Numbered from the stretch's first letter, positions 1 through 9,351 are shown. The stretch is 64,000 nucleotides of DNA from Clostridium sp. MD294 (GCF_000364165.2 NZ_CP097810.1:682001-746000), one strand, 5' to 3'. Translations and numbers: made by a program. The notes: generated by a model not told the origin, from the sequence alone.

Positions 1-999
1 AATAAAATTGGAGAACAATTTCATCATACATTTCATTTTAACAAAGTATTGGCAGGAGGCTGTGCTATTGATGAAGTAGGAAAATGTCTTCCTGATGAAA
101 CATTAGAACAGTGCAGAAAAGCAGATTCTGTATTATTAGGTGCAGTAGGAGGGCCTAAATGGGACACTGTAGCAGGTGACCAAAGACCAGAAAAAGCATT
201 ACTTGGTTTAAGAGAAGGATTAGGACTTTATGCAAATTTACGCCCAGCCATTATACACAAAGCACTTTCTAATGCTTGTCCCCTCAAAGCAGAAATTACA
301 GGAGATAGTCTTGACATATTAATTGTAAGAGAATTGACAGGCGGTATTTATTTTGGTGAAAAAGGTTATAGAGAAGGAAAATATGGACAAGAAGCATTTG
401 ATGTAGAAGCATACAGTGAAATGGAAATCAGAAGAATTGCAAAAAATGCTTTTGACGTTGCTATGCAGAGAAACAAAAAAGTAACCAGCGTAGACAAAGC
501 GAATGTTTTGGAAAGTTCTCGTTACTGGAGAAAAATTGTAACAGAAGTAGCAAAAGCGTATCCAGAAGTAGAACTAAATCATATGTATGTAGACAATGCT
601 GCTATGCAGTTAGTTAGAAATCCAAAACAATTTGATGTCATTGTAACTTCTAATATATTTGGTGACATTCTTTCTGATGAAGCAAGTATGATTACAGGCT
701 CTATTGGATTATTACCATCTGCGAGCTTGGGAGAAACTGGAGCAGGTATGTATGAGCCAATACATGGTTCTGCACCAGATATTGCAGGAAAAGATATGGC
801 AAATCCTATTGCAGCAATACTTTCTACTGCTATGATGTTAAAATATTCTTTTAAATTGGACAAAGAGGCAGAAGCAATAGAAAAAGCAGTTACTTCTGTA
901 TTAGAAGCTGGTTATAGAACAGCGGACATTATGAGCGAAGGCATGAAAGCAGTTGGCACGAAACAAATGGGAAAATTGATTTGTGATGCTATACAATAG
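1..999 (+). CDS. leuB: 3-isopropylmalate dehydrogenase, 5' end outside window
   Basis: NAD-dependent oxidative decarboxylation of 3-isopropylmalate in leucine biosynthesis, cytoplasmic. The reading frame is open from base 1, so the N-terminus (about 25-30 residues) lies left of the window; 332 residues are visible. Family motifs seen: GGCAID near the start, [27 protein letters not shown], the active-site stretch [34 protein letters not shown] and the NAD-binding GSAPDIAGK. The gene ends about 80 bp before the riboflavin promoter. An imperfect hairpin (about 991-1007) follows the stop but has only a weak T-run. Identification is firm; only the start is missing. Confidence 0.96.
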   Translation, partial: NKIGEQFHHTFHFNKVLAGGCAIDEVGKCLPDETLEQCRKADSVLLGAVGGPKWDTVAGDQRPEKALLGLREGLGLYANLRPAIIHKALSNACPLKAEITGDSLDILIVRELTGGIYFGEKGYREGKYGQEAFDVEAYSEMEIRRIAKNAFDVAMQRNKKVTSVDKANVLESSRYWRKIVTEVAKAYPEVELNHMYVDNAAMQLVRNPKQFDVIVTSNIFGDILSDEASMITGSIGLLPSASLGETGAGMYEPIHGSAPDIAGKDMANPIAAILSTAMMLKYSFKLDKEAEAIEKAVTSVLEAGYRTADIMSEGMKAVGTKQMGKLICDAIQ

Positions 1000-1077
1000 T
1001 ATTGTATAAAAATACATTCTATATTTTTTATTATATTGTTAAAACAAAAAATCTGTTAAATTTTTTTCAAAAAACTA

Positions 1078-1106
1078 TTTACAAATTTTTAAAATAGGTG
1101 TATCAT
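1078..1106 (+). promoter_or_regulatory. promoter of the riboflavin operon
   Basis: TTTACA (1078-1083), 17 bp spacer, TATCAT (1101-1106): a good sigma-A type promoter. It would start transcription about 20 bases before the FMN aptamer, which is what a riboswitch leader needs. Confidence 0.6.
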
Positions 1107-1130
1107 AATAAAAAAATTAAATATGATTTT

Positions 1131-1240
1131 CTTCAGGGCAGGGTGTAATTCCCGACCGGCGGTATAGTCCGCGAGCGAATAGATATTTGCTGACATGGTG
1201 TAATTCCATGACCGACAGTATAGTCTGGAAGGAAGAAGAA
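1131..1240 (+). promoter_or_regulatory. FMN riboswitch (RFN element)
   Basis: The conserved RFN blocks are present in order: AGGGCAGGGTG, AATTCCCGACCGGCGG, TAGTCCGCGAGC, GGTGTAATTCCATGACCG, ACAGTATAGTCTGGA and the closing GAAGAAG that pairs with the opening CTTC. It lies between the promoter and ribD, so FMN is expected to shut off the operon. The aptamer segment TTCAGGG (1132-1138) is complementary to the 5' arm of the first terminator (1303-1309) and is repeated in that terminator's 3' arm. This suggests that, without FMN, the aptamer strand itself acts as antiterminator (inference). Confidence 0.95.
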
Positions 1241-1301
1241 AAACAATACCATAGTTCTATGTTTTATTTGTGTAGCATAGAATAAATTATATTGTAAATT
1301 T

Positions 1302-1336
1302 GCCCTGAAATACATTGTGTGTTTCAGGGTTTTTTA
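1302..1336 (+). terminator. riboswitch expression-platform terminator
   Basis: Stem CCCTGAAA (1303-1310) with TTTCAGGG (1322-1329), then a run of Ts. Located 60 bases after the FMN aptamer. Confidence 0.85.
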
Positions 1337-1427
1337 TTATCGTTATAAACATAAAAAGTGTGTCAATATATTTTTTGATATGCTGTTATTTTGTTATAAT
1401 TTTAACGATAATATATTGTATTTTTTT

Positions 1428-1460
1428 GCCCTGTATATTAAATATGCAGGGCTTTTTTAT
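1428..1460 (+). terminator. second terminator-like hairpin before ribD
   Basis: GCCCTG (1428-1433) pairs with CAGGGC (1447-1452), extended by five further pairs around a 3-base loop and followed by TTTTTT. It ends just 10 bases before the ribD Shine-Dalgarno sequence. Its arm GCCCTG is also complementary to CAGGGC (1134-1139) in the aptamer. It may be a second FMN-controlled stop, or it may limit access to the ribosome site. Confidence 0.65.
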
Positions 1461-1475
1461 TCGGAGGTATATATT

Positions 1476-2579
1476 ATGGTTTTTATATGTGAAAAATATA
1501 TGAAAAAAGCAATACAGCTTGCACAGCTTGGCAGGGGACACACAAATCCCAATCCTATGGTAGGTGCTGTTATTGTCAAAAATAACAAAATAATAGGAGC
1601 AGGATATCATCAATATTATGGAGGACTCCATGCAGAAAGAGATGCTTTTGCCAATTGTGTAGAAGATCCCTCTGGTGCTGATTTATATGTTACATTAGAG
1701 CCTTGCTGTCATTATGGTAAAACACCTCCTTGTACTGACATTATTATAGAAAAAAATATTAAAAGAGTATTTGTAGGCTCTGATGACCCTAATCCTCTTG
1801 TAGCAGGAAAGGGTATAGAAAAATTAAAGCAAAATGGTATAGAAGTATACACAGGAATATTAAAAGCACAATGTGATGAATTAAATACAATATTTTTTCA
1901 TTATATCAAAACAAAAACGCCTTATGTTGTTATGAAATACGCTATGACGGCAGATGGCAAAATTGCCACTCATACAGGTGATAGCAAATGGATTACATCA
2001 GAACAGTCAAGAGAACAGGTACATCACATCAGAAATGCTGTTTCTGGCATTATGGTAGGTATTGGTACAGTATTAGCAGACAATCCGCTATTAAACTGTC
2101 GTATAGAGGGTGGAAAAAATCCTACTCGTATTATTTGTGATAGCACATTAAAAACACCTTTAGATAGTCAAATTGTAAAAACAGCAAATGAAATTAAAAC
2201 AATTATTGCTTTTGCACAAAAAGACGAACAAAAACAGATAACATTACAAAAAGCTGGCATACAGTTATTGTATTTACCAAATGAGCAAAATAAAGTAGAT
2301 TTAATTGCACTTATGACGGAATTAGGAAAACAAGGTATTGACAGTATATTATTAGAAGGCGGTGCAATATTAAATGAATGTGCATTACAGTGTGGTATTG
2401 TAAATAAATTGTTGGTGTATATTGCACCTAAAATATTTGGAGGAAGTCAATCAAAATCTCCTGTAGCAGGCAAAGGCGTTGCTATGGCAAATGAAGCATA
2501 TGGCTTGTGTTTAAAAGAGTTTAAAACAATAGGACAAGATATTTTATTAGAATATGATGTCAAAAAGGCAGGTGAATAA
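1476..2579 (+). CDS. ribD: bifunctional diaminohydroxyphosphoribosylaminopyrimidine deaminase / 5-amino-6-(5-phosphoribosylamino)uracil reductase
   Basis: Second and third steps of riboflavin synthesis. 367 residues, normal for RibD. The N-terminal zinc deaminase domain (about 8-140) shows GLHAERDAF and EPCCHYGKTPPC, the zinc and catalytic residues. The C-terminal reductase domain (about 150-365) shows the start YVVMKYAMTADGKIAT and SILLEGGAIL. The ATG at 1476 is chosen because GGAGG (1463-1467) precedes it by 8 bases; the longer open frame from 1317 runs through both leader hairpins and cannot be the real start. First gene of the FMN-regulated operon. Confidence 0.96.
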   Translation: MVFICEKYMKKAIQLAQLGRGHTNPNPMVGAVIVKNNKIIGAGYHQYYGGLHAERDAFANCVEDPSGADLYVTLEPCCHYGKTPPCTDIIIEKNIKRVFVGSDDPNPLVAGKGIEKLKQNGIEVYTGILKAQCDELNTIFFHYIKTKTPYVVMKYAMTADGKIATHTGDSKWITSEQSREQVHHIRNAVSGIMVGIGTVLADNPLLNCRIEGGKNPTRIICDSTLKTPLDSQIVKTANEIKTIIAFAQKDEQKQITLQKAGIQLLYLPNEQNKVDLIALMTELGKQGIDSILLEGGAILNECALQCGIVNKLLVYIAPKIFGGSQSKSPVAGKGVAMANEAYGLCLKEFKTIGQDILLEYDVKKAGE

Positions 2580-2580
2580 T

Positions 2581-3240
2581 ATGTTCACAGGTATTATAGA
2601 AGAAATAGGACAAATTGTTTCTATACAAAAAAACAATCAATCTGCAAAAATCACCATTTCTGCAAATAAAATACTGCAAGATATTCATTTAGGGGATAGT
2701 ATAGCAGTAAATGGTATTTGTTTAACTGCTTGCCATATCACACAAAATCATTTTACAGCAGATGTTATGGTAGAAACAATGCACCGCAGTAATTTAGGTA
2801 ATTTACAAAAAGGTAGTATTGTAAATTTAGAAAGAGCAATGCCTGCAAATGGTCGCTTTGGTGGTCACATTGTTTCAGGACACGTAGACGGTACAGGTAT
2901 CATAAGTAATTTAAAAAGAGAAGAAAATGCAGTTTGGGTAAGTATAAAAGCAAATCAAAGCATACTAAAATACGTGGTGGAAAAAGGTTCTATTACTATA
3001 GATGGTATTAGCTTAACAGTTGCTTATATAGATAATAGTTGTTTCAAAGTTTCTATCATTCCTCATACAGCAGAACAAACAATACTTTTGCATAAAAAAA
3101 TAGGCGACAGTGTCAATTTAGAATGTGATATATTAGCAAAATATGTTGAAAAACTACTTTTTCATACACAACAAGAGCAAACAGAACACAAAACACAAAA
3201 AGGGATTACATTAGAATTTTTACAAAATAATGGATATTAA
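2581..3240 (+). CDS. ribE: riboflavin synthase, alpha subunit
   Basis: Dismutates two 6,7-dimethyl-8-ribityllumazine molecules to riboflavin, the final step. 219 residues, starting MFTGIIEEIG as almost all family members do. Two lumazine-binding repeats: the first at about 1-97, the second from GRFGGHIVSGHVDGTG onward, with ITIDGISLTV and IIPHTAEQT. Starts one base after the ribD stop codon (2577-2579), with AGGTG upstream inside ribD, so translation is probably coupled. The same gene is called ribC in some Bacillus nomenclature. Confidence 0.96.
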   Translation: MFTGIIEEIGQIVSIQKNNQSAKITISANKILQDIHLGDSIAVNGICLTACHITQNHFTADVMVETMHRSNLGNLQKGSIVNLERAMPANGRFGGHIVSGHVDGTGIISNLKREENAVWVSIKANQSILKYVVEKGSITIDGISLTVAYIDNSCFKVSIIPHTAEQTILLHKKIGDSVNLECDILAKYVEKLLFHTQQEQTEHKTQKGITLEFLQNNGY

Positions 3241-3255
3241 AAGGAGCGTAATAAC

Positions 3256-4461
3256 ATGAGTGAATTTGTATTTAATACCATAGAAGAAGCACTTCAAGAT
3301 TTAAGAGAAGGTAAATGGATAGTAGTAGTAGATGATGAAGATAGAGAAAATGAAGGAGATATTATTGTCGCAGCAGAATTTGCTACCACAGAAGCAGTTA
3401 ATTTTATGGCAAGCTATGCCAAAGGCTTAATCTGTATGCCTATGACAGAAGAAATAGCTGGAAAATTAAATTTTCACCCTATGGTGAAAAAAAATACAGA
3501 CAATCATGAAACAGCATTTACTGTTTCTATAGACCATATAGATACTACAACAGGTATTTCAGCATATGAAAGAGGTATTACAGCCAGAAAAGTAGTGGAA
3601 GATGATGTAAAACCAGAAGATTTTAGACGTCCTGGACATATGTTTCCTCTTGTTTCAAAACCTATGGGAGTGTTTGAAAGAAATGGACACACAGAAGCAA
3701 CTGTTGATTTAATGAAGTTAGCAGGATTAAAGCCTTGTGGACTCTGTTGTGAAATTATGAGAGATGATGGTTATATGGCAAGACTGCCTTATTTAATAGA
3801 ATTTGCACAAAAACATCATTTAAAATTGATTACTGTTGCTGATTTAATCACTTATAGAAAAAATCACGAAAAATTAGTGGAATGTGTTGCAAAGGCAAAA
3901 ATGCCCACTATATACGGCGATTTTACAATACATGGCTATATCAATAAATTAAATGGAGAACATCACGTCGCTTTAACTATGGGAGATATTTCAGATGGCA
4001 AACCAGTATTGTGTAGGGTACATTCTGAATGTCTTACAGGTGATGCACTTGGTTCTGCTCGTTGTGATTGCGGTCAGCAATATGATGCTGCTATGAAAAA
4101 AATTGCACAAGAAGGCAGAGGTGTATTGCTTTATATGAGGCAAGAAGGTCGTGGTATTGGTTTAATTAACAAAATCAAAGCATATGCTTTGCAAGATGAA
4201 GGCTATGATACTATAGAAGCAAATATTAAATTGGGATTTCCTGCAGATATGAGAGATTATACTATTGGTACACAAATATTAGCTGATTTAGGTATTAGAA
4301 AAATGCGTTTGATGACAAATAATCCTAAAAAAATAGAGGGATTAGCAAATTATAATTTAGAAATTGTGGAAAGAGTACCTATACAAATGGAATTGAGAGA
4401 ACAAGATGCAGCCTATTTAAAAACAAAACAACAAAAAATGGGACATTTATTAACTTATTAA
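3256..4461 (+). CDS. ribBA: bifunctional 3,4-dihydroxy-2-butanone-4-phosphate synthase / GTP cyclohydrolase II
   Basis: Makes both precursors of the pathway, from ribulose 5-phosphate and from GTP. 401 residues. The N-terminal RibB domain (about 1-203) has [10 protein letters not shown] and the RPGHMFPL loop. The C-terminal RibA domain (about 205-400) has the zinc ligands in [17 protein letters not shown] and the [18 protein letters not shown] motif. Preceded by AAGGAG; 15 bp after ribE. Both domains look catalytically complete. Confidence 0.97.
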   Translation: MSEFVFNTIEEALQDLREGKWIVVVDDEDRENEGDIIVAAEFATTEAVNFMASYAKGLICMPMTEEIAGKLNFHPMVKKNTDNHETAFTVSIDHIDTTTGISAYERGITARKVVEDDVKPEDFRRPGHMFPLVSKPMGVFERNGHTEATVDLMKLAGLKPCGLCCEIMRDDGYMARLPYLIEFAQKHHLKLITVADLITYRKNHEKLVECVAKAKMPTIYGDFTIHGYINKLNGEHHVALTMGDISDGKPVLCRVHSECLTGDALGSARCDCGQQYDAAMKKIAQEGRGVLLYMRQEGRGIGLINKIKAYALQDEGYDTIEANIKLGFPADMRDYTIGTQILADLGIRKMRLMTNNPKKIEGLANYNLEIVERVPIQMELREQDAAYLKTKQQKMGHLLTY

Positions 4462-4476
4462 GGAGGAAATATTATT

Positions 4477-4938
4477 ATGAAAATTTTAGAAGGTAATTTA
4501 ATAGCACAAAATATCAAAGTTGCATTAGTAGCATCTAGATTTAACGAATTTATTGTTTCTAAACTGATTAGTGGTGCTGTTGATGGCTTAAAACGTCACA
4601 ATGTTTGTGATGACGATATTACACTTGCTTGGGTACCTGGTGCATTTGAAATTCCTTTGATTGCTTCTAAATTAGCAAAATCTGGAAAATATGATGCAGT
4701 TATTTGTTTAGGTGCAGTAATAAGAGGTGCAACTTCTCACTATGATTATGTTTGTAATGAAGTATCGAAAGGTGTTGCTCATGTTTCATTAGAAACTGGT
4801 ATACCTGTATTGTTTGGTGTACTTACAACAGATACTATTGAACAGGCTATTGAAAGAGCAGGTACAAAAGCAGGCAATAAAGGGTATGATTGTGCATTAT
4901 CTGCTATTGAAATGATAAATTTAAGTAAAGAAATATAA
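4477..4938 (+). CDS. ribH: 6,7-dimethyl-8-ribityllumazine synthase, beta subunit
   Basis: Condenses the RibA/RibD and RibB products to lumazine; the family builds 60-subunit capsids or pentamers. 153 residues. Motifs: [10 protein letters not shown], the substrate loop [16 protein letters not shown] with the catalytic His, and [31 protein letters not shown] upstream of the ATG, 15 bp after ribBA. Last gene of the operon, followed by a terminator. Confidence 0.97.
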   Translation: MKILEGNLIAQNIKVALVASRFNEFIVSKLISGAVDGLKRHNVCDDDITLAWVPGAFEIPLIASKLAKSGKYDAVICLGAVIRGATSHYDYVCNEVSKGVAHVSLETGIPVLFGVLTTDTIEQAIERAGTKAGNKGYDCALSAIEMINLSKEI

Positions 4939-4973
4939 AATACTATATAATAAATAGTATTGTAAAAATATAG

Positions 4974-5012
4974 GTGATGTATGAATAAAATTCATTCATC
5001 ACTTATTTTTTT
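4974..5012 (+). terminator. terminator of the riboflavin operon
   Basis: 13-bp inverted repeat with one mismatch (GTGATG at 4974-4979, CATCAC at 4997-5002), 3-base loop, then a T-rich tail. It shows that the ATG at 4981 inside the stem is not a gene start. Confidence 0.85.
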
Positions 5013-5088
5013 ATATATAAAAAAATACTTGAAAATCATTTTAATTAGATTTACTATTTTATTACATCATACTATAAGGAGTGGTACT

Positions 5089-5556
5089 ATGTGCTTTTAT
5101 AACAAAATATATAAAGAAAATATAAATACAGCAACAGTATTATATAGTAGGAGAGTAGGTGCTTATGGTCATGAGAATGTTATATTGATGGAAAATTTTA
5201 AAAAATGGTTAAAAGAAAATAAATTATTTGATGATAACACTGTTATTTTAGCTATTCCATTAGACAATCCTAATATCATAAAAGCTGAGCAATGTAGATA
5301 TGATGTTTGTATGATTTATTCTGGTAGTGATAAAATCAGTTCTGAGAATGTCAAAATGAGAAAAATTACTGGAGGAAAATATGTTATATTTTTAATAGAA
5401 CATACAAATGAAGCAATTAAAAAAGCATGGCAAGAATGTTTTTTTGAATTAGAAAAATTAGGTTATTTATTAGATATTTCAAAACCAATAATAGAAAGAT
5501 ATGTTAAAAAATTAGTAGATAAACATTATTGTGAATTATGTATTCCAATTTTATAA
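5089..5556 (+). CDS. GyrI-like (AraC effector-binding-like) small-molecule binding protein
   Basis: 155 residues. The stretch SRRVGAYGHENV, CRYDVCMIYSG, GGKYVIFLIEHTNEAI, KAWQECFFELEKLGY and the CELCIPI end match the SbmC/GyrI fold that forms the ligand-binding half of AraC and BmrR regulators. Here it stands alone without a DNA-binding domain. I chose ATG 5089 (AAGGAG 8 bases upstream) rather than 4981, which lies in the upstream terminator. Monocistronic between two terminated units. Role may be drug or ligand sequestration, but the substrate is unknown. Confidence 0.75.
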   Translation: MCFYNKIYKENINTATVLYSRRVGAYGHENVILMENFKKWLKENKLFDDNTVILAIPLDNPNIIKAEQCRYDVCMIYSGSDKISSENVKMRKITGGKYVIFLIEHTNEAIKKAWQECFFELEKLGYLLDISKPIIERYVKKLVDKHYCELCIPIL

Positions 5557-5595
5557 CATAAAAATACATTATATATATGATTATTATAGTATTGT

Positions 5596-5625
5596 TTGAC
5601 ATTTTTTGTCTATTTTTACTATAAA
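5596..5625 (+). promoter_or_regulatory. promoter of the serine dehydratase genes
   Basis: TTGACA (5596-5601), 18 bp, TATAAA (5620-5625). It gives a leader of about 110 bases before sdaAB; I saw no recognisable riboswitch in it. Confidence 0.55.
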
Positions 5626-5743
5626 ATAGAATAATATATACTATTTTACCATCAAGACATTGACATTTTATACAGTTTCAAATATGATAATAGAAGGAAT
5701 TTATTATATTTTTATTATAATAATAGACAGGAGGGTAATTATT

Positions 5744-6409
5744 ATGAATATATTTGATATTTTAGGCCCAGTTATGGTTGGTCCATCTAGTTCTCATACT
5801 GCTGGTGCGACTAAAATTGGCTTAACTGCAAGAAAGTTACTTGCTGAAAAACCTATTAAAGCAGATATTTATTTACATGGCTCTTTTGCTGCTACTGGTG
5901 TAGGACATGGTACAGATAAAGCACTTATTGCAGGTATATTAGGTATGCAAGCAGATGATATGAGAATACCTCATAGTTTTGAAGTAGCAAAAGAAGAAGG
6001 CTTAGCTTTCTCCATACAAAACAAAAATTTAAAAGAAGCTCACCCAAATACAGCACTCATTGAAATTGAAGGAGAACAAGGAAGAACATTAAAAATACAA
6101 GCTTCTTCATTAGGCGGCGGAAGAATTATGGTAAATAAAATTGATGATATTGACGTAAATTTCAGTGGCGAATACAATACATTAATTATACATAATGTAG
6201 ACCAACCAGGTCATGTTGCAGAAGTAACATCTCTTTTAGCACATAAAGGTGTAAATGTTGCAAATATGCACTTGTATCGTGATAGACGTGGCGGATATGC
6301 TTGTATGGTAATTGAAATTGACCAGCAAATGCCTCAGTCTGGATTAGATTGGCTTAAAAGAGTAGAAGGAATTATAAAAGTAACATATTTTAATAGGGAG
6401 GTCGATTGA
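5744..6409 (+). CDS. sdaAB: L-serine ammonia-lyase, iron-sulfur dependent, beta subunit
   Basis: With SdaAA converts L-serine to pyruvate and ammonia using an oxygen-sensitive [4Fe-4S] cluster. 221 residues. The N-terminal serine dehydratase beta domain begins NIFDILGPVMVGPSSSHTAGA; the C-terminal ACT domain (about 148-220) contains DQPGHVAEVTSLLAHKGVNV. The ATG at 5744 follows AGGAGGG; an in-frame upstream start at 5660 encodes an AT-rich hydrophobic leader with no counterpart in the family. One base separates it from sdaAA. Confidence 0.94.
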   Translation: MNIFDILGPVMVGPSSSHTAGATKIGLTARKLLAEKPIKADIYLHGSFAATGVGHGTDKALIAGILGMQADDMRIPHSFEVAKEEGLAFSIQNKNLKEAHPNTALIEIEGEQGRTLKIQASSLGGGRIMVNKIDDIDVNFSGEYNTLIIHNVDQPGHVAEVTSLLAHKGVNVANMHLYRDRRGGYACMVIEIDQQMPQSGLDWLKRVEGIIKVTYFNREVD

Positions 6410-6410
6410 T

Positions 6411-7283
6411 ATGTCCTATCATGCAATAAAAGAATGGATAAGTATAGCAGAACAAAAAAAATTGCCTTTATGGGAAGTTGTATTAGAAGATGATATGTCA
6501 GAAAGAGCAGTTTCAAGAGAAGACTCTTTAAAAGAAATGGAAAAAATATGGGACGCTATGCTTTTATCTTCAGAGCAATATGACGGAACATTGCGTTCCA
6601 ATAGTGGTCTTGTAGGAACAGACGGACAAAAATTAGAAGACTATGGTAAAAAAGGAAATACACTTTGTGGTGATTTTATAAATAAAGTAATGACAAGAGC
6701 AGTACAAGTTAGTGAGTCCAACGCTTGTATGAAAAGAATTGTCGCAGCACCAACTGCTGGTTCTTGTGGTGTTATGCCAGCAGTATTTGTAACATTATAC
6801 AAAGAAGAAAAAGCAACAAAAGAACAAATTATACAAGCATTATATGTTGCTTCTGGTATTGGTAAAGTCGTTGCAGAAAGAGCATCTATTGCAGGAGCAT
6901 CTGGAGGGTGTCAGGCAGAAGTAGGTACTGCTTCCGCTATGACAGCAGGAGCTTTAGCAGCATTGCATGGCGGTACTTCTAAACAAATAGGAGATGCTTT
7001 AGCTATTGCATTAAAAAATCTTTTGGGATTGGCTTGTGACCCTGTTGCTGGCTTAGTAGAAGTACCTTGTGTCAAAAGAAATGTAATTGGTGCTATTAAC
7101 GCTGTTGCAGCAGCAGATATGGTATTAGCTGGTATCGAAAGCGTTATCCCTCCTGACGATGTAATAGACGCTATGGGAGAAATTGGACATGAAATGTCCT
7201 ATAAAATAAAAGAAACTGCTTTAGGTGGTTTGGCAGCAACACCAACAGGACAAGCTATTGCAGATAGAGTATTACAAAAATAA
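6411..7283 (+). CDS. sdaAA: L-serine ammonia-lyase, iron-sulfur dependent, alpha subunit
   Basis: Catalytic, cluster-binding subunit, 290 residues. Cysteines in SNACMKRIVAAPTAGSCG and in LACDPVAGLVEVPCVKRN are the expected cluster and active-site region; GASGGCQAEVG is also present. AGGGAGG upstream lies inside the end of sdaAB, so the two are co-translated. Two-subunit SdaA enzymes of this kind are typical of Gram-positive anaerobes that use serine for energy. Confidence 0.95.
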   Translation: MSYHAIKEWISIAEQKKLPLWEVVLEDDMSERAVSREDSLKEMEKIWDAMLLSSEQYDGTLRSNSGLVGTDGQKLEDYGKKGNTLCGDFINKVMTRAVQVSESNACMKRIVAAPTAGSCGVMPAVFVTLYKEEKATKEQIIQALYVASGIGKVVAERASIAGASGGCQAEVGTASAMTAGALAALHGGTSKQIGDALAIALKNLLGLACDPVAGLVEVPCVKRNVIGAINAVAAADMVLAGIESVIPPDDVIDAMGEIGHEMSYKIKETALGGLAATPTGQAIADRVLQK

Positions 7284-7285
7284 TT

Positions 7286-7326
7286 AAAAAACCTTCTTGT
7301 ATAAATTGACATGCAAGAAGGTTTTT
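7286..7326. terminator. shared terminator between sdaAA and a convergent gene
   Basis: AAAAACCTTCTTG (7287-7299) pairs with CAAGAAGGTTTTT (7314-7326). A/T runs on both sides make it usable from either strand, and it reaches into the stop codon of the convergent gene. Confidence 0.85.
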
Positions 7327-7645
7327 ATATACTTTTTTTATTCACAATACGAATATATGCCCCTACACAACAGTACATCACTACAGCGTTACAAGTATAA
7401 TAATTCAAATGGTTATTTTCTATTTCCGCTACAATACCTTCTAACAATATATCAAGTATTTTTATTGCCTTTTCTATTCCTAGTGTTGATACAGCAGACA
7501 CTAATGTATCCATAGTTCCCTGCCAATAATATACATTTTGATTTTTTATAGCTTCTATATTATATAAATGTTTTTCTATCAAACAAAAAACATTTTGAGG
7601 TATTAAATCTTTTTGTTTTGCTATATAAAGTATTCTTTTTTCCAT
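7325..7645 (-). CDS. small protein of unknown function
   Basis: 106 residues, not recognised. AAGGAG sits 7 bases before the ATG on the minus strand, and codon use is like the neighbours, so I take it as a real gene. Predicted mostly helical; the middle (STLGIEKAIKILDILLEGIVAEIE) looks amphipathic, and two Cys-rich hydrophobic turns (YYTCNAVVMYCCVGAYI) lie near the C-terminus. No signal peptide. Single gene, convergent with sdaAA. Confidence 0.55.
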   Translation of the reverse strand: MEKRILYIAKQKDLIPQNVFCLIEKHLYNIEAIKNQNVYYWQGTMDTLVSAVSTLGIEKAIKILDILLEGIVAEIENNHLNYYTCNAVVMYCCVGAYIRIVNKKSI

Positions 7646-7752
7646 ATGGTATCTCCTTATCTATTTATATACATATCATATCTATTATAAAATAATAAAC
7701 AATTATTGTCTATCTATTAAGCAATCATAAAACAACTTCTTTATTTGATTTA

Positions 7753-7781
7753 TTGTATTTTTATGCTAATATTGCTATAAT
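7753..7781 (+). promoter_or_regulatory. promoter of the metF-metH operon
   Basis: TTGTAT (7753-7758), 17 bp, TATAAT (7776-7781). The leader is only about 35 bases, so there is no room for a SAM riboswitch. Confidence 0.6.
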
Positions 7782-7822
7782 GAAGTAACATAAATTTACA
7801 ATAGGAAAGGTGTTTTTACTCT

Positions 7823-8686
7823 ATGAAAATAAAAGATATTATATGCAAACAAAGACCTACATTGTCATTTGAAATTTTTCCTCCTAAACCTGGTGCAGAC
7901 TTTGAACCTGTTAAAAAAGCCGCAGAAGAAATTGCAAAATTAAAACCAGATTTTATTAGTGTAACATATGGTGCAGGAGGTGGTACAAGTAGCAATACTA
8001 TCAAAATTGCTTCTTATATACAACAATTAGGTGTTACTGCACTAGCACATTTAACTTGTGCTTCTTCTACAAAAGACGAAGTCGAAACAGTACTACAACA
8101 AATCAAACAAAGCAGCATTGAAAATGTATTAGCACTGAGAGGAGATATACCAGAAGGAAGTAATTTTCCTCAGCCAAATCAATATCATTATGCTAGTGAA
8201 TTAGTAGAACATATTAAAAAAAGTAGCGAACTTTGTGTTGGTGGTGCTTGTTATCCAGAAGGACATACTGAGTCTGCTACAAGGACAGAAGACATTACTC
8301 ATTTAAAAATAAAAGCAGATATGGGTTGTGATTTCTTGACAACACAAATGTTTTTTGACAACAATATATTATACAATTATTTATATCATATTAGAGAAGC
8401 TGGCATCACTACACCAGTGCTTGCTGGTATTATGCCTGTTACAAATGGAAAACAAATCGCAAGAATTTGTCAGCTTTCTGGTACAATACTTCCTCAAAGA
8501 TTTCGTTCTATTGTAGATAAATTTGGCAATAAACCTGAAGCAATGAAACAAGCAGGTATTGCCTACGCCACAGACCAAATTATTGATTTAATTGCAAATG
8601 GTGTAAAAGGTATTCATGTATATTCTATGAATAAGCCAGACGTTGCAGCAAAAATAATGGAAAATCTTTCAGAAATTATAAGGTAA
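7823..8686 (+). CDS. metF: methylenetetrahydrofolate reductase
   Basis: Reduces 5,10-methylene-THF to 5-methyl-THF, the methyl donor for MetH. 287 residues, FAD-binding TIM barrel. Family features: LSFEIFPPKPG, DFISVTYGAGG, ALRGDIP, GACYPEGH, DFLTTQMFFDN and GIMPVT. GAAAGG precedes the ATG. Followed after 5 bp by the MetH-activation gene and then metH, so the operon forms a complete methyl-transfer unit. Confidence 0.95.
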   Translation: MKIKDIICKQRPTLSFEIFPPKPGADFEPVKKAAEEIAKLKPDFISVTYGAGGGTSSNTIKIASYIQQLGVTALAHLTCASSTKDEVETVLQQIKQSSIENVLALRGDIPEGSNFPQPNQYHYASELVEHIKKSSELCVGGACYPEGHTESATRTEDITHLKIKADMGCDFLTTQMFFDNNILYNYLYHIREAGITTPVLAGIMPVTNGKQIARICQLSGTILPQRFRSIVDKFGNKPEAMKQAGIAYATDQIIDLIANGVKGIHVYSMNKPDVAAKIMENLSEIIR

Positions 8687-8691
8687 CTGCT

Positions 8692-9345
8692 ATGGAATTA
8701 AAAGATATTTCACAAAAAGAAGTATTTCGTTATTTAGGCTATAAAAATAATACAGTAGATGAAACTATACAAAATATTGCTATAGACTGTACTACAGAAC
8801 TATTAAATAATTGTCGCATGAATTATACTTATAAAATATTTTGCTGTACTGTAGAAAATGGAAAAATTGTAATTGATAATAGAATTATAATACAAAGTAA
8901 AAATCTTTCTAAAAATTTAGCAGAATGTAATGAATTGATACTTTTTGCAGCAACACTAGGCATACAAGCAGATATGTTAATACAAAAATATACTCATTTG
9001 GATATGAGTAAAGCTGTTGTAATGCAGGCAGCTGCTGCAGCAATAATAGAGCAATATTGTGACCAATGTCAATATGATATTGAACAACAACTTGAAAACA
9101 AAAACCTTTTTTTAAGACCTCGTTTTAGTCCTGGCTATGGCGATTTTGATTTAAAACATCAAAAAGACATTATAGCACTATTAGACTGCAATAGAAAAAT
9201 TGGTTTAACATTGACAGACAGTTTGTTGCTTGCTCCCTGCAAATCAGTAACGGCTGTTATGGGAATTTCTAATCAAAACAGGCACTGTAATAAAAAAGGC
9301 TGCGAAGTCTGTACAAAAACAAACTGTACATTTCGGAGAGGATGA
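8692..9345 (+). CDS. methionine synthase reactivation-domain protein
   Basis: 217 residues. C-terminal motif RPRFSPGYGDFDL and the pattern LTDSLLLAPCKSVTAVMG match the C-terminal AdoMet-binding activation domain of MetH, which uses AdoMet and a flavodoxin-type electron donor to rescue oxidised cob(II)alamin. In this organism the domain is a separate gene between metF and metH; the MetH downstream lacks it, so the two together equal one long MetH. The C-terminus is Cys-rich (KKGCEVCTKTNC). Confidence 0.85.
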   Translation: MELKDISQKEVFRYLGYKNNTVDETIQNIAIDCTTELLNNCRMNYTYKIFCCTVENGKIVIDNRIIIQSKNLSKNLAECNELILFAATLGIQADMLIQKYTHLDMSKAVVMQAAAAAIIEQYCDQCQYDIEQQLENKNLFLRPRFSPGYGDFDLKHQKDIIALLDCNRKIGLTLTDSLLLAPCKSVTAVMGISNQNRHCNKKGCEVCTKTNCTFRRG

Positions 9346-9351
9346 TACTAT

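Noticed and set aside
1361-1400. Second promoter inside the ribD leader (TTGATA to TATAAT)
   Set aside because: Spacer is only 14 bp, too short for a convincing sigma-A promoter.
1315-1503. Open frames through the ribD leader
   Set aside because: They cross two terminator hairpins and lack ribosome sites; ribD starts at 1476.
7646-7822. SAM riboswitch or T-box before metF
   Set aside because: Promoter lies only about 35 bases before the gene and no S-box or T-box sequence is present.
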